Source: an uncultured Paracoccaceae bacterium (GTDB taxonomy: Bacteria; Pseudomonadota; Alphaproteobacteria; Rhodobacterales; Rhodobacteraceae). Taken from it: a DNA stretch of 64,000 nt. Where the stretch lies: the NCBI GenBank assembly GCA_938005545.1, contig CALKXV010000013.1, positions 102,715 to 166,714 on the forward strand, given 5' to 3'. The notes under the pieces were generated by a model. The model did no database searches and was not told the origin of the DNA. It saw only the letters and a list, made by a program, of their open reading frames with translations. The position numbers and the translations under genes were made by a program. Positions 17,916 through 26,483 of the stretch are shown here, piece after piece (within the stretch, counting starts at the first letter, position 1; every line of letters starts with the position of its first letter).

Positions 17916-18584
17916 ATGGAACTGAATGCAAACTTTAATGAGCGCGTGGTGGTCCACTCCGATCAGCTTGAGTGGAATGCCTCGCCGATGCCCGGTGTGG
18001 ACCGGCGTATGCTGGACCGCATCGGGGGCGAGGTCGCACGCGCAACAACGATCGTGCGCTATGCGGCAAACAGCAAGTTTTCGGCCCACACGCACACCGG
18101 CGGTGAAGAGTTCATCGTGTTGGATGGCGTCTTTCAGGACGAACATGGCGACTTCCCGGCAGGGACTTATGTGCGCAACCCGCCAACGTCGGAACACACG
18201 CCAGGCTCTAACGCCGGGTGCACGATCTTTGTGAAGCTTTGGCAGTTTGACATGGATGATCGCAACCAGTTCCACAAACTGATGGCTGACGAGTTGGCCG
18301 CACCTGTCAATGGGGTCGCGACAGCGACGCTACACAAAGACAATCGCGAAACCGTGACCTACAGCCATATCGACCCGGGCATGACCTATGCCAATAGTGA
18401 TGCGGGCGGGATTGAAATGCTGGTCATTGATGGATCGGTTGTCGAAAGCGGCGACACGCTTGGCAAGGGTGGATGGTTGCGCGTGCCTGAAGGTCAATCT
18501 GTATCCGCAGTTGCCGGAACGGATGGCGCAAAGGTCTGGGTCAAGACCGGCCATCTTCCACACGCAAAGCCACCGGCGGTCTGA
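17916..18584 (+). CDS. ChrR-like double-cupin protein
   Basis: A 222-residue cupin protein. The first barrel has metal-ligand-like [20 protein letters not shown] and a second motif [14 protein letters not shown]. The second half ([27 protein letters not shown]) is a degenerate cupin repeat. This matches the cupin found in ChrR anti-sigma factors, but the N-terminal zinc-binding anti-sigma domain is absent and no ECF sigma gene is nearby, so an enzymatic or ligand-binding role is more likely. SD AAGGAAAG precedes the ATG. It overlaps the next gene by one base (TGATG), so the two are coupled. Confidence 0.78.
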   Translation: MELNANFNERVVVHSDQLEWNASPMPGVDRRMLDRIGGEVARATTIVRYAANSKFSAHTHTGGEEFIVLDGVFQDEHGDFPAGTYVRNPPTSEHTPGSNAGCTIFVKLWQFDMDDRNQFHKLMADELAAPVNGVATATLHKDNRETVTYSHIDPGMTYANSDAGGIEMLVIDGSVVESGDTLGKGGWLRVPEGQSVSAVAGTDGAKVWVKTGHLPHAKPPAV

Positions 18585-19267
18585 TGGCGGTAGACAAGAA
18601 ATTGGCGCTTGTCGCCGGGGCAGGAGCTGGCCTTGGCCAGTCTCTCCTCGCTCGGTTTGAGGCAGGCGGATATCACCCCGTCGGGCTTGGCCGAACGCAG
18701 CCCGGCGTGCCCGTGGGCGACTTTCATATGCTTGATCTGGCCGATAGCGCAGCCGTCCCGACCACAATCGCGGAGATCATTGCAGAACATGGCCCGCCAA
18801 GTGTCGTGGTACACAACACCGCCGAACTGGTCATCGCTCCTTTCACCGAGGCGCGTCTTGAGGATTACAGCCGGACCTGGACATCCATGGTGCAGACAGC
18901 CGTGTTGCTGGCGCAGTCAACATTGCAGCCCATGACGCGCGCTGGCGGCGGCACGTTCATCGTCTCGGGTGCCACGGCCTCCTTGCGGGGCGGTGCGCGT
19001 TTCTCTGCCTTTGCCAGTGCCAAGTTTGCGCTGCGGGGGCTGACCCAATCGCTGGCGCGGGAATATCAACCGGCAGGCGTTCACGTGTGTCACACCATCC
19101 TGGACGGGATCATCGACACGGAGCGTTCGCGCGATCTGCACGGCCTCGATCCCGCGAAATTGATGAAACCAGACGACATCGCCGAGGTGTATTGGCAGCT
19201 GGCACATCAGCCCAAATCAACATGGACGCACGAGCTTGACATGCGGCCAGCATCAGAAAGTTTTTGA
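18584..19267 (+). CDS. Atypical SDR-family oxidoreductase
   Basis: A 227-residue SDR with nucleotide motif GAGAGLGQSLLARF and the serine region FIVSGATASLRGG. The YxxxK motif reads FASAK: the catalytic tyrosine position is phenylalanine while Lys is kept. I recall an SDR subfamily with this ASAKFALRGL-type sequence, so the change is probably native, but it implies a non-standard mechanism or loss of reductase activity. The ORF begins within the stop of the cupin gene and ends one base before the amine oxidase start, making a tight three-gene operon. Confidence 0.82.
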   Translation: MAVDKKLALVAGAGAGLGQSLLARFEAGGYHPVGLGRTQPGVPVGDFHMLDLADSAAVPTTIAEIIAEHGPPSVVVHNTAELVIAPFTEARLEDYSRTWTSMVQTAVLLAQSTLQPMTRAGGGTFIVSGATASLRGGARFSAFASAKFALRGLTQSLAREYQPAGVHVCHTILDGIIDTERSRDLHGLDPAKLMKPDDIAEVYWQLAHQPKSTWTHELDMRPASESF

Positions 19268-19268
19268 C

Positions 19269-20342
19269 ATGCAAACTCTGATCATTGGTGGCGGACTATC
19301 TGGCCTGGCTTTGGCCGAGCAACTTGAAGCGCAGGGCCACGACTACATGCTGGTTGAAGCGCGAGCGCGCTTTGGCGGCCGGATCAAGACCGAGACGCTT
19401 GGCGCGGGCTATTTCGATATGGGTCCGGCATGGTTCTGGCCAGGGCAGCCCCGCATCGCCGCAATGATCAACAGGTTAAAATTGGAAAAATTCAATCAGT
19501 TTGCTGAGGGCATTCTGTCCTTTGAGGACGAGCAGCAAAATGTGCAACGTGGCCGTGGCTTTGCTTCTATGGAAGGGTCCTGGCGGTTAAAAGGAGGCTT
19601 GGCGCATCTTACTCAAACGCTCGCGGATCGCTTGCCTGATGCGCGCAAACGTCTGAATGCCAATGTGACCAGCTTATCCAAGGCCAGCTGCGGAATCACG
19701 GCAACCTTTGCGGACGGCACCACGCTGACGGCGGGCACAGTTGTGCTGGCGCTTCCGCCCAGAGTTGCCGCTGAAATCACGTTTGAACCCGCTTTGCCAG
19801 CGGGGACGATCCGCGCGATGCAGGGTATTGCAACCTGGATGGCAGGCCAGGCAAAGGCGGTTGCCGTATATGACGAACCATTCTGGCGAAAAGCAGGGCT
19901 TTCTGGGGACGCGATGAGCCGGTTTGGCCCAATGGCCGAGGTCCATGATGCGTCACCTGCCGAAGGTGGGCCATATGCCTTGTTTGGATTCATCGGTGTT
20001 CCGCCACAGAACCGCGGGGATGAACAGGTGCTGCGTCAGCAGGTGTTGGCACAGTTTGCCCGGTTGTTTGGCGCAGAAGCGACCAATCCCAGAGAGCTGT
20101 TCATCAAGGACTGGGCGTTTGATGCGCGCACCTCGACGGAGGCAGACAAGAAGCCGCTTTATGAACATCCCAGCTACGGCTTACCGAACGCGATGGTCGA
20201 TCTTTGGGGCGGCCAGCTCCACTTTGCCGGAACAGAGGTCGCACCCCAGTTTGGCGGCTACATCGAGGGCGCGCTGGAAGCTGCGGATAACGTGGCACGA
20301 ACAATTGGGCACAGCAAAATGAATCGTGCTCATGCCAGTTGA
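19269..20342 (+). CDS. Flavin-containing amine oxidase family protein
   Basis: A 357-residue FAD enzyme. The Rossmann motif QTLIIGGGLSGLALAEQLEA is at the N-terminus, followed by EARARFGGRIKTE (the GGR FAD-binding signature of amine oxidases), and the C-terminal FAD motif HFAGTEVAPQFGGYIEGAL. The start at 19269 leaves one base after the SDR stop. No export signal, so cytoplasmic. Together with the ChrR-like cupin and the SDR it forms the presumed MarR-controlled operon; substrate unknown. Confidence 0.85.
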   Translation: MQTLIIGGGLSGLALAEQLEAQGHDYMLVEARARFGGRIKTETLGAGYFDMGPAWFWPGQPRIAAMINRLKLEKFNQFAEGILSFEDEQQNVQRGRGFASMEGSWRLKGGLAHLTQTLADRLPDARKRLNANVTSLSKASCGITATFADGTTLTAGTVVLALPPRVAAEITFEPALPAGTIRAMQGIATWMAGQAKAVAVYDEPFWRKAGLSGDAMSRFGPMAEVHDASPAEGGPYALFGFIGVPPQNRGDEQVLRQQVLAQFARLFGAEATNPRELFIKDWAFDARTSTEADKKPLYEHPSYGLPNAMVDLWGGQLHFAGTEVAPQFGGYIEGALEAADNVARTIGHSKMNRAHAS

Positions 20343-20911
20343 TACAAAATCTGATCTGTTAGAGTCCGCCGAACGCACCCTGCGCGCGCGGTTTCGACGA
20401 ATTTAGCATGCGGACCTAGCCAACGACGTTGGCATTCGCAAGGCCAGCATTCATTACCACGTCCCAACATAGGTCGCCTTGTCAATCGAATTGATGCAAC
20501 GCTACCAAACAGCCATCTGCGAGGCCTGTGCGGAAATCGAGGATGGCCCAACAACAGCTGTCGGGCGGCTTACCGCATTGGTCGCCCTCTACCGCGGCGC
20601 ATTGAATGACGGCAAGAACCTGTGTCTGTGGTTTCATTTTTCGCCAGCCGGGAAAGCCTGCTACCGAAAGTCATCGTCCAAATCGGGCCATTTCGGGTTA
20701 TGATTATTAACTGACTGACTGAGGTATTTAAGATGGGTGCACAGGATGACACTCCATCAGCGGTGTTAGCAAAGCGATCTTAGAAGTGGCTACGGCTTGG
20801 TCCCTACTAGAGGGTGCTCAATCGAGTGCAAGAACAGAAGAGAATGTTGCCCTATTTGACAATGCTCTTGAGCTTTTGATCGCTCGTGTTGGCTCTGCTC
20901 GATTATTTTAA
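20332..20911 (+). pseudogene. TetR-family regulator with two in-frame amber stops
   Basis: From an ATG at 20332, overlapping the amine oxidase end by 11 bp, one frame reads as a TetR protein: ESAERTLRARF, then TAG at 20404-20406, HADLANDVGIRKASIHYHVP, then TAG at 20470-20472, ALSIELMQRYQTAICEACAE and on to about 20640, after which the frame is lost. A C-terminal TetR helix resumes in another frame (VSKAILEVATAWSLLEGAQS, LFDNALELLIARVG) and ends at TAA 20909-20911. Two stops plus a frameshift make it a pseudogene, recently decayed since the protein is still readable. Confidence 0.72.
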
Positions 20912-21343
20912 GCGATCACGGATTTTCTTTAGTTCAGCGATCATTGTCTGCGCTTCGTCGTCGCTTACCCCGATTGCGCTGCAAAATGCCGACGGGACGG
21001 AAATTGCCTTTGCACGCAGATTGCTGCCTTTTTCGGTCAACATCACATTTACACGTCGTTCATCATCTGAATTTCTTTCCCGCACCACCAGACCAAGCTT
21101 TTCCATGCGCTGCACAAGAGGTGTCATCGTTGCGCCTTCCATTTCCAATGCTTGTGCCAACTGATTGACACTCATTCCGTCATTCTCCCATAGGGTCAGC
21201 AACGTCAGATATTGCGGGTACGTCACTTGCAGGCTCGCAAGGAGTTCAGCATACTTCTTGGTTATCGCTCGCGACGTCGAGTAGAGTGCAAAACACATCT
21301 GTTCCCTAAGTAGCAGAGGGTTCTTTTCTTTCGTCACCGCCAT
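20903..21343 (-). CDS. MarR-family regulator, OhrR-like
   Basis: A 146-residue winged-helix regulator. C17 in REQMCFALYSTSRAITKKY occupies the position of the peroxide-sensing cysteine of OhrR. The body matches OhrR closely: TYPQYLTLLTLWENDGMSVN, recognition region EMEGATMTPLVQRMEKLGLV, wing RERNSDDERRVNVMLT. A CTACTAGAAGGTAG site lies 49-62 bp upstream and recurs, inverted, at 17503-17516. Expected behaviour (family knowledge): repressor released by organic hydroperoxides through Cys oxidation. The usual ohr partner is not adjacent; the OsmC gene is 7 kb away. Confidence 0.85.
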   Translation of the reverse strand: MAVTKEKNPLLLREQMCFALYSTSRAITKKYAELLASLQVTYPQYLTLLTLWENDGMSVNQLAQALEMEGATMTPLVQRMEKLGLVVRERNSDDERRVNVMLTEKGSNLRAKAISVPSAFCSAIGVSDDEAQTMIAELKKIRDRLK

Positions 21344-21391
21344 TTTCGACCCTTTACTGGTTTAACTGGTATTGGTGGATCTCCCAAATAT

Positions 21392-21405
21392 CTACTAGAA
21401 GGTAG
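21392..21405. promoter_or_regulatory. Probable MarR autoregulatory operator
   Basis: CTACTAGAAGGTAG with CTAC/GTAG inverted arms, 49 bp upstream of the marR start codon; an exact inverted copy lies at 17503-17516. Confidence 0.6.
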
Positions 21406-21487
21406 TAAGCAGGTCATAAATGCAACCCTGTTCCTCACGCCGCTAAGATAAGTTCTTACCAACGTAGCTCGAGGACATCCCGTTGGT

Positions 21488-22897
21488 TTAGAGCTTTATC
21501 ACGGCCATCTTGTTTTGGGTCATGTCCTGCATCGTGTACCCGATACCCCCGGTATTGTATCCAGATTGCTTGCGTCCCGCGAACGGCATCCAGTCAACAC
21601 GGAACGCTGTGTGGTCATTGACCATCACAGCGGTCGCATCCAACTGCTTGACGGCATTCAGCGCTGTATCAAGATTTTTTGTAAACACGGCAGACTGGAA
21701 CGCAAACGGCAGCGCGTTCGCCCGTTCAAAGGCATCATCAATCGAAGCATATTCATACACACAAGCAACGGGCCCGAAGATCTCTTCACGCGAGACAAGC
21801 GCCTGTTCTGGGGGTTGGAACAAGATCGTCGGTTCATAGGTTGAGGCGCTGATCCTTTGCCCGCCGGTCATGACCGCGGCACCCGCCGCCTTCGCCTCTT
21901 CCACCCACTCGGCAACACGGTCCACCTCTTTGGGATGGATGAGCGGCCCGCAATCCGTTGCCTCCTCAATTGCATTGCCAACAACGAGTTGTGAGGCTGC
22001 CTGCGACAAAAGCGTCGCGATTTCCTTTGCGGTGTTTTTGGGCGCAAATATGCGCTGGACGGACACACAGACCTGACCGGAGTGATAGAATCCACCCTTG
22101 ACCAGACTAGGGATCATTGCTTCAATATCGGCTGTCTCATCAACGATCACCGGGGCAATGCCGCCATGCTCAAGGGCGCATCGCGTGCCGGGGGCCAGTT
22201 TGGAGCGCAGCATCCACCCGATCTTTCCAGACCCGATAAAGCTGAAAAAGGCCACCCGCGGGTCCGTCACCATCTGCTCGGCCGAAGCAGTGTCACAGGG
22301 CACGAAGCTGCACCATTCTTCGGGAAGCCCCGCTTCGTACATGATCTCGACAAAGGCTTTGCAGGACAGGGGAGTGTTGGCCGCAGGTTTGACCAACACC
22401 GGGCATCCTGTCGCAATGGCGGGGGCCACTTGATGAACAATCAGGTTCAGCGGATGGTTAAAGGCTGATATCGCAGCAACCACGCCGATCGGTTCGCGGG
22501 TCGTAAACGCTATCCTTCCCGCACCTGCGGCGGTGAGGTCCATCGGGATCTCCGTGCCGGCAAGGTTCGGAATTTCCTTGATGCACAAACCGACGCCATC
22601 AATCGCACGGGCAACCTCAATCCGAGCATCCACCAGCGGTTTTCCACCTTCATTCGCAATCAGAAACGCCAGTTCTTCAAACCGACTCTCCATGATTTTG
22701 GCGGCCCTGTTCAGGATATCAATACGCTGATGCGCGGGCAGCCAGTTCTTGCGGTTGCCATGTAGCTGGGCGGCGGTCGCCAGATGCGCATCAATTTGAT
22801 CCCATGACCGAAGCGTAACGGTTCCGATGGGTTTCAGATCGTATGGATTGACTACTTCTCGGATTACGTCGACGGTTTTCGGTTTTGCGTTGGTCAT
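21488..22897 (-). CDS. NAD(P)-dependent aldehyde dehydrogenase
   Basis: A 469-residue ALDH. It carries KPAANTPLS in the cofactor region, FSFIGSGKIGWML (the GSxxxG equivalent), the general-base glutamate in ALEHGGIAPVIVD and the catalytic cysteine in HSGQVCVSVQRIF. The start is set at the ATG 22897, whose ATGA overlaps the stop of the acetolactate synthase gene; the longer frame begins at a TTG. The close pairing with a TPP enzyme suggests it oxidises an aldehyde related to that enzyme's chemistry, but the substrate cannot be named. Confidence 0.88.
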   Translation of the reverse strand: MTNAKPKTVDVIREVVNPYDLKPIGTVTLRSWDQIDAHLATAAQLHGNRKNWLPAHQRIDILNRAAKIMESRFEELAFLIANEGGKPLVDARIEVARAIDGVGLCIKEIPNLAGTEIPMDLTAAGAGRIAFTTREPIGVVAAISAFNHPLNLIVHQVAPAIATGCPVLVKPAANTPLSCKAFVEIMYEAGLPEEWCSFVPCDTASAEQMVTDPRVAFFSFIGSGKIGWMLRSKLAPGTRCALEHGGIAPVIVDETADIEAMIPSLVKGGFYHSGQVCVSVQRIFAPKNTAKEIATLLSQAASQLVVGNAIEEATDCGPLIHPKEVDRVAEWVEEAKAAGAAVMTGGQRISASTYEPTILFQPPEQALVSREEIFGPVACVYEYASIDDAFERANALPFAFQSAVFTKNLDTALNAVKQLDATAVMVNDHTAFRVDWMPFAGRKQSGYNTGGIGYTMQDMTQNKMAVIKL

Positions 22898-24558
22898 ATC
22901 AGGCAACTCTTTTCAGAAAGTTCATCAATGAGAACCTTTTGGTTCTCGGAATAGTCCACCGGCAGGTCGATCAAATGAACACCTCCTGCCTGAAAGGCTT
23001 TCTCAAATGCAGGCACCAAATCCTCTGTTGCTGTAATTCGGTGCCCCGTAGCACCATAACTTTCCGCATACTTCACAAAATCAGGGTTGTTGAATTCCAG
23101 CCCCCAATCCTCAAACCCAGCGGCAACCTGCTTCCAGCGGATCATGCCGTAAGAGCCGTCGTTCAAAACGGTGATGACAAGGTTGAGACCAAGCCGAACT
23201 GCCGTTTCAATCTCCTGACTGTTCATCATGAACCCGCCATCACCGCAAACCGCCATAACGCGACGATCCGGGTTCAAATACGCGGCCGCCATCGCAGATG
23301 GCAGTCCGGCACCCATTGTTGCCAGCGCATTGTCCAGCAGAACCGTATTTGGCTCGTAGGCCTTGTAGTTGCGGGCATACCAGATTTTGTAGATGCCGTT
23401 GTCCAGCGCGATGATATCCTTGTCGCTCATCACCCGTCTTGTATCAGCGACAAAGCGTTGTGGTATCACGGGAAACCGATGGTCATTGGCTCCTTCGGCG
23501 AGATGCACCTCGATTTCTTTTCTGACCTTTTCAAAGTAGGACGTGTCAAAATTCAATGCAGCCCCAAGCTTCTCTTTCAGTCGGGTGATTGACGCCTTCA
23601 GGTCTCCGACCACTTCGACCTGCGGAAAATATACCTGATCCACCTGAGCCGATTTGTAGTTAATATGAATGACCTTTGTGCCTTCTGTCTCCATAAAGAA
23701 CGGCGGTTTCTCTACAACGTCATGGCCGATGTTGATAATCAGATCAGCGCGATCAATTGCACAATGCACATAGTCACCATCCGACAACGCCGCAGTGCCC
23801 AACGACAGATCAGACCGCTCATCCACAACACCCTTCCCCATTTGCGTGGCAAAAAACGGTATTCTGGCGGTATGAACAAAATCAGATATCGCGCGGCGCG
23901 CATCCTTTCGGTTGGCGCCAGCTCCGATCAGAACAAGGGGCATTTTAGCTTGTTTGATCAGATCCGCCGCCTTATCAAGCACGGTGTCATCCGCAACTGC
24001 GTAATAGCGTTGATGGGGCTCGATCACCTGTTCGCTGCATTGCTCCTCGGCGATATCCTCTGGTAGCTCCAGCAGAACAGCCCCCGGACGTTCTTCCTCG
24101 GCGGTGCGGAACGCTTCGCGGACCAGCGCCGGAATGGTGTCACCATGCACAATCTGCTTGGACATCTTGCAGATTGGCTTGAACAAGTTGACCACATCAA
24201 TGATCTGGAACTGGCCTTGCTTTGATTTCTTGATCGGCTTTTGACCGGTGATCATAATCAGAGGAAATCCACCCAAATGCGCATAGGCGGCGGGGGTTGC
24301 AAAATTTGTGGCGCCTGGGCCGAGGGTCGCCAAACACACACCGGCCTTGCCTGTCAGCCGTCCGTATGTGGCTGCCATGAATGCGGCACCCTGTTCATGG
24401 CGGGTCAGGATCAACCGGATGCCGGAGGATCGCAGTGAATCAACAAGGTCAAGGTTTTCTTCACCCGGCACGCCAAATACAAACTTTACGCCTTCCTTCT
24501 CAAGCGCCTGAACGAACAGATCAGATGCTTTGGTCGTCGGTGCAGGTGCTCGTGCCAT
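22894..24558 (-). CDS. Acetolactate synthase-type TPP enzyme (large subunit)
   Basis: A 554-residue ThDP-dependent enzyme: VFGVPGEENLDLVDSLRSSG with the catalytic Glu, HEQGAAFMAATYGRLTGKAG, and the TPP/Mg site in VCGDGGFMMNSQE with LNDGSYGMI. Length and order of the three domains fit acetolactate synthase, catabolic or biosynthetic. No small regulatory subunit gene is next to it. The start is placed at 24558 (MARAPAPTTKAS) with GGAAAAACAC before it; 24594 is possible. It is coupled to the aldehyde dehydrogenase gene by an ATGA overlap. Confidence 0.85.
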   Translation of the reverse strand: MARAPAPTTKASDLFVQALEKEGVKFVFGVPGEENLDLVDSLRSSGIRLILTRHEQGAAFMAATYGRLTGKAGVCLATLGPGATNFATPAAYAHLGGFPLIMITGQKPIKKSKQGQFQIIDVVNLFKPICKMSKQIVHGDTIPALVREAFRTAEEERPGAVLLELPEDIAEEQCSEQVIEPHQRYYAVADDTVLDKAADLIKQAKMPLVLIGAGANRKDARRAISDFVHTARIPFFATQMGKGVVDERSDLSLGTAALSDGDYVHCAIDRADLIINIGHDVVEKPPFFMETEGTKVIHINYKSAQVDQVYFPQVEVVGDLKASITRLKEKLGAALNFDTSYFEKVRKEIEVHLAEGANDHRFPVIPQRFVADTRRVMSDKDIIALDNGIYKIWYARNYKAYEPNTVLLDNALATMGAGLPSAMAAAYLNPDRRVMAVCGDGGFMMNSQEIETAVRLGLNLVITVLNDGSYGMIRWKQVAAGFEDWGLEFNNPDFVKYAESYGATGHRITATEDLVPAFEKAFQAGGVHLIDLPVDYSENQKVLIDELSEKSCLI

Positions 24559-24729
24559 TTTGTGTTTTTCCAAACTTAAATCATGTTGTGTCAAAGGTTT
24601 ATCCTTGCGAGTATCCCGTATTGCTCACAATTTGGTCTGCCGTCTCATTTTGGCCCGTGTCGCAAAAAACTGTTCGACGGCACCATGTCCATCAGTGAAA
24701 ACGTATCGTGAAACCTGTTGGCCACGCGA

Positions 24730-24867
24730 TCATGTGCGGTCTTTAAGGCAGAGAACCTCCTGTCCAAGAGAGTCAGCACGTACAATACTGGGTGACGCCA
24801 GAACCATAAGAGAACCAGCCGCAGCGAGAATGAGACGGCGACGGGAAAGGTTGAAATTCTTCAACAT
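24730..24867 (-). pseudogene. Orphan Tat signal peptide ORF (truncated gene)
   Basis: A 45-codon frame starting at ATG 24867 encodes KNFNLSRRRLILAAAGSLMV followed by LASPSIVRA, a textbook twin-arginine leader with cleavage site, and then stops after ~12 more residues. Nothing recognisable continues in any frame before the acetolactate synthase start. It is probably the 5' end of a lost periplasmic redox gene. Confidence 0.5.
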
Positions 24868-25082
24868 GAACGTCCTCAACGTGTCCAAAGACATATGAGG
24901 CCAACATAGGTTATCGCAACCAAATCGTATTTCGGGAAAAAATGTTGTAGCAATTTCTTGCTATGCTAGACGAGTTCCCGCCTTTGCGCGCTGGCGGACG
25001 ATCATCATACTTATGTCGAAAACGTTCGACACTCTTTGCGCCAAAGTCGTCCGGAGGTCAGAGACCCAGAATTCCGTAACTT

Positions 25083-25529
25083 TCAAGCGCTACTGGATCT
25101 CAACATCCACAAGGTCTTTTCGTGCCACGTAAGCCGATCAGTCAACATTCCCGCTGTGACGTCATCAACAGCATCTTCTGCATCCTGAAAGGCACCACGA
25201 AGACACTCAGCAAGTGTAGTGTGTGAATGGATCAGCTTTGCTACCATGTCATCAGCAGAGATAGGCATCTCTTCTTCCGGGTCATCTGCAAGAGACATCA
25301 ATTCTGTCACAGTTCCTGGCGCTGCAACGCCCAAGGCCCGAAGTCGCTCAGCCACATCGTCAAGCGCTTCCCACATGTTCGCGTATTGATCTCCGAACAA
25401 TTCATGCAACTTGAGGAATTGTGGTCCTTGAACATTCCAGTGATAGCCATGCGTTTGAACGTAGAGACGGAAGGTTTTACCCAAGACCACTTTTAAGCTT
25501 TCAATATGTGAACGTTTCTCAGCAGTCAT
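25083..25529 (-). CDS. dps: Dps family protein (copy 2)
   Basis: A 148-residue Dps/ferritin-like protein: FRLYVQTHGYHWNVQGPQFL then LHELFGDQYANMWEALDDVAERLRALG hold the ferroxidase His/Asp/Glu set (split here only for length), and the C-terminal helix ends TWHEKTLWMLR. ATG at 25529; a longer frame begins at a TTG. A perfect TTACCC-N6-GGGTAA inverted repeat sits 45-62 bp upstream. Only loosely similar to the dps at 14.1 kb, so the two are probably not a recent duplicate. Confidence 0.87.
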   Translation of the reverse strand: MTAEKRSHIESLKVVLGKTFRLYVQTHGYHWNVQGPQFLKLHELFGDQYANMWEALDDVAERLRALGVAAPGTVTELMSLADDPEEEMPISADDMVAKLIHSHTTLAECLRGAFQDAEDAVDDVTAGMLTDRLTWHEKTLWMLRSSSA

Positions 25530-25573
25530 CTTGCACCCATTGTATTGGAACAATCATAGCTAGCGTGCTAATA

Positions 25574-25591
25574 TTACCCAATATAGGGTAA
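25574..25591. promoter_or_regulatory. Inverted repeat upstream of dps copy 2
   Basis: TTACCC (25574-25579), six bases, GGGTAA (25586-25591). A perfect palindromic half-site pair in the dps promoter position. The regulator is unknown; it does not match the Fur, OxyR or Irr boxes I know. Confidence 0.45.
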
Positions 25592-25760
25592 AACTGAAGG
25601 GATGTTAGTCAAGGGCTGGAGAAAATAAATACCGACGAACCGCTAGCTCGTTATTTTAAATGTGTTTTTATAACAATTTTGGTAGTTATCTGCAAATTGG
25701 AAGCGTGCTAATCGGAACCTTATTGCCGATTGGTTAAGGCAAAAAACGAAATCTGGATCT

Positions 25761-26483
25761 CTAGTAGACGACCCGGAAACCCACATTGCCGGGCGGCAAT
25801 CCACCACCACAGCTTGCATTGCCAGGGTCACGGACAAGCTCCGAAAGAACGGCGAGGTGTTCGCCCATCACCACACGCCCGCCACCGTTGCAGACGGATT
25901 TTACAGCCCGACCATCGGCCACAGCGCAGCTTGTGGCGGTCCATTCCCAAACATTGCCTTTCAGATCTTGGATGCCAAAGGCGTTGCGACCAAAACTGCC
26001 GACCGCCCGCGTCCGTTCATCCGATGGGCGGGCGGTAATATCGTAATCCGCTGCCCAAGCCATTCGGGGATCGGTGAACAGTTTCTCTCTGGGTTTTGGG
26101 GCATCCTCTGCCGCAAATTCCAGCCATTCTGCATGTTCAGGCAACCGCACTTGCGTGCCCATCTGTTGGGATAGCCAGCCCAGATAGGTTTGGGCATCAA
26201 ACCAATTGACTCCCGTAACCGGGTGGAGGTGTGAGGCCCCTTTTGGCATGCGGATTTCCGGGCAGGTCTGCGCATCAACACATTTTTGCCATTGGCTCCA
26301 GGTAACCTCACTGTCTGCAATGTGCAGTCTGCGGCCATCCGGCATCACAACCGGCAAAAAGGCCGGCCAATCGGCGGCATCTGTCACCACCGATTGAGAC
26401 GTACCGTTTCCGGCAGCGAAGGTCAGAAAAACTGTGGCGCTGGCCCCAAGAAAGATCAGCGCGGCAACCGATTTCCTAATCAC
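25761..26483 (-). CDS. nirV: NirV-like formylglycine-generating-enzyme-domain protein
   Basis: A 240-residue protein with a signal peptide/anchor ([18 protein letters not shown]) and an FGE-sulfatase (SUMF1) domain: [45 protein letters not shown], and the C-terminal GNVGFRVVY. The start is GTG at 26483, overlapping the nirK stop by 4 bp (GTGA). NirV is regularly encoded after nirK in denitrifiers; its exact role in nitrite reductase maturation is not settled. Confidence 0.85.
   Translation of the reverse strand: MIRKSVAALIFLGASATVFLTFAAGNGTSQSVVTDAADWPAFLPVVMPDGRRLHIADSEVTWSQWQKCVDAQTCPEIRMPKGASHLHPVTGVNWFDAQTYLGWLSQQMGTQVRLPEHAEWLEFAAEDAPKPREKLFTDPRMAWAADYDITARPSDERTRAVGSFGRNAFGIQDLKGNVWEWTATSCAVADGRAVKSVCNGGGRVVMGEHLAVLSELVRDPGNASCGGGLPPGNVGFRVVY

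Noticed and set aside
20809..20822. CTACTAGA partial match to the MarR operator within the tetR pseudogene.
   Set aside because: Only eight bases match, the GTAG arm is missing, and the stretch is explained as former TetR coding sequence.
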